Of a stretch of 64,000 nt of DNA, positions 63,468 through 64,000 are shown piece after piece. Below the pieces are notes generated by a model. That model was given only the letters and a program-made list of their open reading frames with translations, did no database searches and was not told where the DNA came from. The position numbers were made by a program, and so were the translations under genes. The DNA comes from Isotricha intestinalis (lineage: Eukaryota > Ciliophora > Litostomatea > Vestibuliferida > Isotrichidae), in contig JAJJLU010003476.1 of assembly GCA_023807065.1 (NCBI GenBank), positions 1 to 64,000 of the forward strand, read 5' to 3'. Every line of letters begins with the position of its first letter. Positions within the stretch are counted from its first letter, which is position 1.

Positions 63468-64000
63468 TTACATATTCCTAGAAAATAAATTATTCAATTG
63501 ATTTAATCTAGAAATAAAAATTTGTTCAAGTTCTCTTGATTTTTTTGTTTCTTCTTGTAAATTAATAATTTTTTCTTGATATTCTCTAATATTTTGATTA
63601 TAAGCTCTATTATCATTTTTAATTTGATTAATTAATTCCTCTTTCATTTTATCTCTTTGTAATTTTAATATTTTTATAATTTCATCTTCATTTAAATTAA
63701 AACATTTAAATTCTAATTCTTTTTTTAATAAATTTATTTCTTCTTTATATCCTTTATTTATTGTATTTAATTCATCATATTCTTCTTGTTTTTTTTGTAA
63801 TTGTTTTTTTATTATTTCTATTTTTTTTTGTTCTACTTTTTTTATTTTTTTAATAAAATTTATATTTTCTTCTTTTAATTGATTTAAATATTCTTTTAAA
63901 TCAATATTATTAATTATTTCTATTTGTTGTTTTATTTTTTCATTTTCATTTTTTTGATTTTCAATATAATTATTTAAATCAAATATTTTCTTATTTAAAT
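63468..64000 (-). CDS. Partial coiled-coil protein, C terminus
   Basis: Stop TAA at 63468-63470; the frame is open to the right edge (177 codons). It is a continuous Lys/Glu/Gln-rich coiled coil (KEYLNQLKEENINFIKK, then LQRDKMKEELINQIKNDN, then LEQIFISRLNQLNNLFSRNM at the end). The N terminus lies outside the window. Likely a structural or tethering protein; no specific family can be named. Confidence 0.7.
   Translation of the reverse strand, partial: LNKKIFDLNNYIENQKNENEKIKQQIEIINNIDLKEYLNQLKEENINFIKKIKKVEQKKIEIIKKQLQKKQEEYDELNTINKGYKEEINLLKKELEFKCFNLNEDEIIKILKLQRDKMKEELINQIKNDNRAYNQNIREYQEKIINLQEETKKSRELEQIFISRLNQLNNLFSRNM

Overview
The window is nuclear DNA of a protist whose coding and intergenic sequence are both extremely AT-rich. 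Genes are short to medium, closely packed and mostly intronless, on both strands with no operon logic. TAA, TGA and TAG all end reading frames (TAG closes the gene at 50622-51368), so the code is standard. The content fits a ciliate best: small GT-AG introns, a cyclic-nucleotide-gated-type and an SK-type K+ channel, MORN proteins, ubiquitin-like/B-box proteins, a DENN protein, and many Asn/Lys-rich coiled-coil orphans. Pyrophosphate-dependent phosphofructokinase suggests an anaerobic or fermentative lifestyle. A standard-code AT-rich ciliate, such as a rumen litostome, is my guess; this is inference and no rRNA or telomere is present to confirm it.

Layout. 1-7977: end of an unknown gene, a ubiquitin-like/B-box protein, a START-like lipid-binding protein, PPi-phosphofructokinase with a signal-peptide-like N terminus, a tail-anchored Q-SNARE and two small orphans. 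8581-15587: U-box protein, methionine aminopeptidase 2, cytosolic 5'-nucleotidase III, a six-HMG-box protein and an acylated MORN protein. 16594-19199: the most unusual locus (below). 19544-32903: membrane protein, CTD-type phosphatase, degenerate Ras-like GTPase, SK-type channel, two PH-like acylated paralogues, and a second ubiquitin-like/B-box protein. 33249-49614: DENN protein, a PB1-like/coiled-coil/Ig-like protein, orphans, and a large CNG/HCN-type K+ channel. 50622-64000: coiled-coil orphans, a four-exon CDCA7-like zinc-finger gene, a Rab GTPase, a pseudokinase-MORN fusion (two exons), and a partial coiled-coil gene at the right edge.

The key finding is complement(16594..19199). Three ordinary exons encode a coiled coil. 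The reading frame then continues through about 60 exons of exactly 3 nt (one codon each), separated by introns of about 20-36 nt (mean near 26). On the + strand this appears as AC-NNN-CT repeated every 25-30 bases over 1.9 kb. Read on the minus strand as AG|NNN|GT, the triplets join into one stop-free, protein-like sequence with paired cysteines (CAKC, CxxxxxCSSC) and end in a normal stop codon. The exon sum is 885 nt, exactly 295 codons. A handful of introns have unusual ends (AT-AG, GA-AG, GC-AG, GT-TG). A gene with an intron after nearly every codon is, to my knowledge, unlike any described gene architecture.

Other points of interest are the secretory-type N terminus on a glycolytic enzyme, a CYG selectivity filter in the SK-like channel, four MG...C (myristoyl/palmitoyl-type) proteins, a kinase lacking its catalytic residues fused to MORN repeats, and several stretches that look like decayed coding sequence.
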